Shown here: positions 62,888 through 64,000 of the stretch, piece by piece
How the letters are laid out: every line of letters starts with the position of its first letter
How positions within the stretch are numbered: position 1 is the stretch's first letter
NCBI GenBank assembly: GCA_019722365.1
Contig: JADFUC010001708.1
Location: 31,348 to 95,347, forward strand
DNA: 64,000 nt
From: Lithospermum erythrorhizon
Lineage: Eukaryota; Streptophyta; Magnoliopsida; Boraginales; Boraginaceae
Reading direction: 5' to 3'
Position numbers and translations under genes: made by a program
Notes under the pieces: generated by a model
Told to the model about the DNA's origin: nothing
The model's input: only the letters and a program-made list of their open reading frames with translations
Databases searched by the model: none

Positions 62888-62956
62888 GCCGGCTATGGAA
62901 TCGAACCGATGACCATCATTACAAATGCGATGCTCTAACCTCTGAGCTAAACGGGC
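62888..62956 (-). pseudogene. trnT-UGU: tRNA-Thr (UGU) copy with damaged anticodon stem
   Basis: Reads GCCCGTTTAGCTCAGAGG, then GCATCGCATTTGTAATGATGG and the T-arm GGTTCGATTCC. Anticodon TGT is at 62921-62923. The 3' side of the anticodon stem should read TGCGATG to pair with CATCGCA. It reads TGATGG, two bases short. Annotated as a pseudo-tRNA. Confidence 0.88.
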
Positions 62957-63588
62957 CTACATAACAGAAATTTTTTAGATAGGAATCTAAAATCTTAGTT
63001 ATTCATAATCTATACTATGAATCTAGAAAATAGCCAATTTCAAATAAAGTTAAGATAGTTATGTTATATAACATAGAATTCATATATCATTATATAATTT
63101 ATATTTCTTTATCAGAATTCTAATTAGATAGTGATAGTCAAATTTTCTTTTTCATTTTTGAATCCAAATGTCATTTTAAATTCTTTTTCTTACACTCTTA
63201 CACTTCTGTGTTTTGATTTAGATTTCTATTTAATTTATTTCGAGTCGAATAATTTCAGTTTAATAGATATAACTAATGAGACATTCGTAAAGGTATGAAG
63301 TTAAAACAAAAAAAAGAATCGACCGTTCAAGTATTCCTAAATTGCAAGGGGAAAATGACAGGAAGAAAAGATATATACATATATGTGGTATATATCCATA
63401 TATTGAATTGCGGGTTTCATAAATGATAAAATCATATTTGATTGGACCAACATATCCTATAAAGATAGGTAGAAATCAAGAAAAAGACACTTTTCGAGAT
63501 AGGAATCCGTATCTAATGAATTCGGCGGTTCCAGTAGAAATGAAAGAAAAGAGGAAGGACACCACAATGATATCCTAATCTAAAAAAG
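62957..63588. other. trnT-trnL spacer (plastid-derived)
   Basis: Very AT-rich, with TA-rich runs at about 63060-63115 and 63370-63400. No gene seen. Confidence 0.7.
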
Positions 63589-64000
63589 GGGGATATGGCG
63601 AAATTGGTAGACGCTACGGACTTAATTGGATTGAGCCTTGGTATGGAAACCTACTAAGTGACAACTTTCAAATTCAGAGAAACCACAAATTAATAAAATG
63701 GGCAATCCTGAGCCAAATCGGTTTTCCGAAAACAAACAAAGTTGAAAAAAGAAAAGGATAGGTGCAGAGACTCAGTAGGCTGTTCTAACAAATGGAGTTG
63801 ACTTCCTTTTTGGTCGACAATCTTTCTCATAAAGTGTGAAAGTATATACATTTGTATTGAATACTTTATCAAATGAAATGATTAATCACTACCAAAATAT
63901 ATTCAAAATATATTCTTTTTTTTATGAAAAAAAAAGAAGAGTTGGTGTTAATCGATTCCACATAGAAGAAAAGAGTCAGTATTCATTGATCAAATTATTC
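63589..64000 (+). tRNA. trnL-UAA: tRNA-Leu (UAA), 5' exon and part of its group I intron
   Basis: The 5' exon 63589-63623 (GGGGATATGG...GGACTT) stops inside the anticodon. The group I intron begins AATTGGATTGAGCC and contains the conserved 'GGGCAATCCTGAGCC' core element at about 63700-63714. The window ends inside the intron, so the 3' exon is not seen. This is the ancient cyanobacterial-type group I intron universal in plastids. Confidence 0.93.

Overview
The window is flowering-plant nuclear DNA, almost certainly from a eudicot. It is AT-rich and dominated by degraded, nested transposable elements. It holds remnants of two intron-containing plant genes (an NPF/PTR transporter and the proteasome ATPase RPT6) and ends in at least 9.7 kb of plastid-derived sequence. 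The species cannot be named from this alone. No bacterial operon, CRISPR array or intact prokaryote-like system is present. Small indels break nearly every reading frame, including in the plastid-like part. Old decay and uncorrected long-read error cannot be separated here, so the coding calls rest on conserved motifs followed across frames.

Layout. 1-920: unassigned AT-rich DNA. 928-6702: minus-strand L1-type LINE flanked by a 7-bp target duplication, inserted into an AT-rich 'AATACC' repeat that resumes at 6703-8215. About 8980-21790: Ty1/Copia element A (plus). Its integrase is split by a second LTR element at 11009-18984, which has ~970-bp LTRs and no recognisable pol. 21.8-23.6 kb: unassigned. 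23.6-24.06 kb: copy of a ~440-bp repeat that recurs at 46.5-47.4 kb. 24.06-24.14 plus 29.39-29.72 kb: one retrotransposon gag fragment, split by Ty1/Copia element B (24138-29391, perfect AAAGA duplication). About 30.7-46.15 kb: large Mutator-like element (MULE) with a minus-strand FAR1-type transposase and a plus-strand Ulp1-like protease fragment. The transposase is split by a Ty3/Gypsy chromovirus (35062-44300, perfect TGATC duplication).

47.7-52.28 kb: broken NPF transporter gene with an in-frame 18-bp minisatellite near its start. It runs directly into 52.28-53.37 kb, the 3' part of an RPT6 gene that lacks the pore-loop segment and has a changed Walker B glutamate. 54.25-64.0 kb: plastid segment in canonical plastome order: psaB (3' truncated), psaA, ycf3, trnS-GGA, rps4, trnT-UGU and the trnL-UAA 5' exon plus part of its group I intron. 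It is read as a nuclear plastid insertion (NUPT).

How the parts relate. There is no working pathway; the content is a stratigraphy of insertions. Three host/insert pairs can be rejoined exactly at their target duplications: the LTR element in Copia A integrase, Copia B in the gag fragment, and the chromovirus in the FAR1 transposase. The LINE duplication is also clean. The observations most worth follow-up are the MULE carrying both a FAR1 transposase and a Ulp1 domain, the NPF-RPT6 junction with active-site loss in RPT6, and the NUPT beside them.
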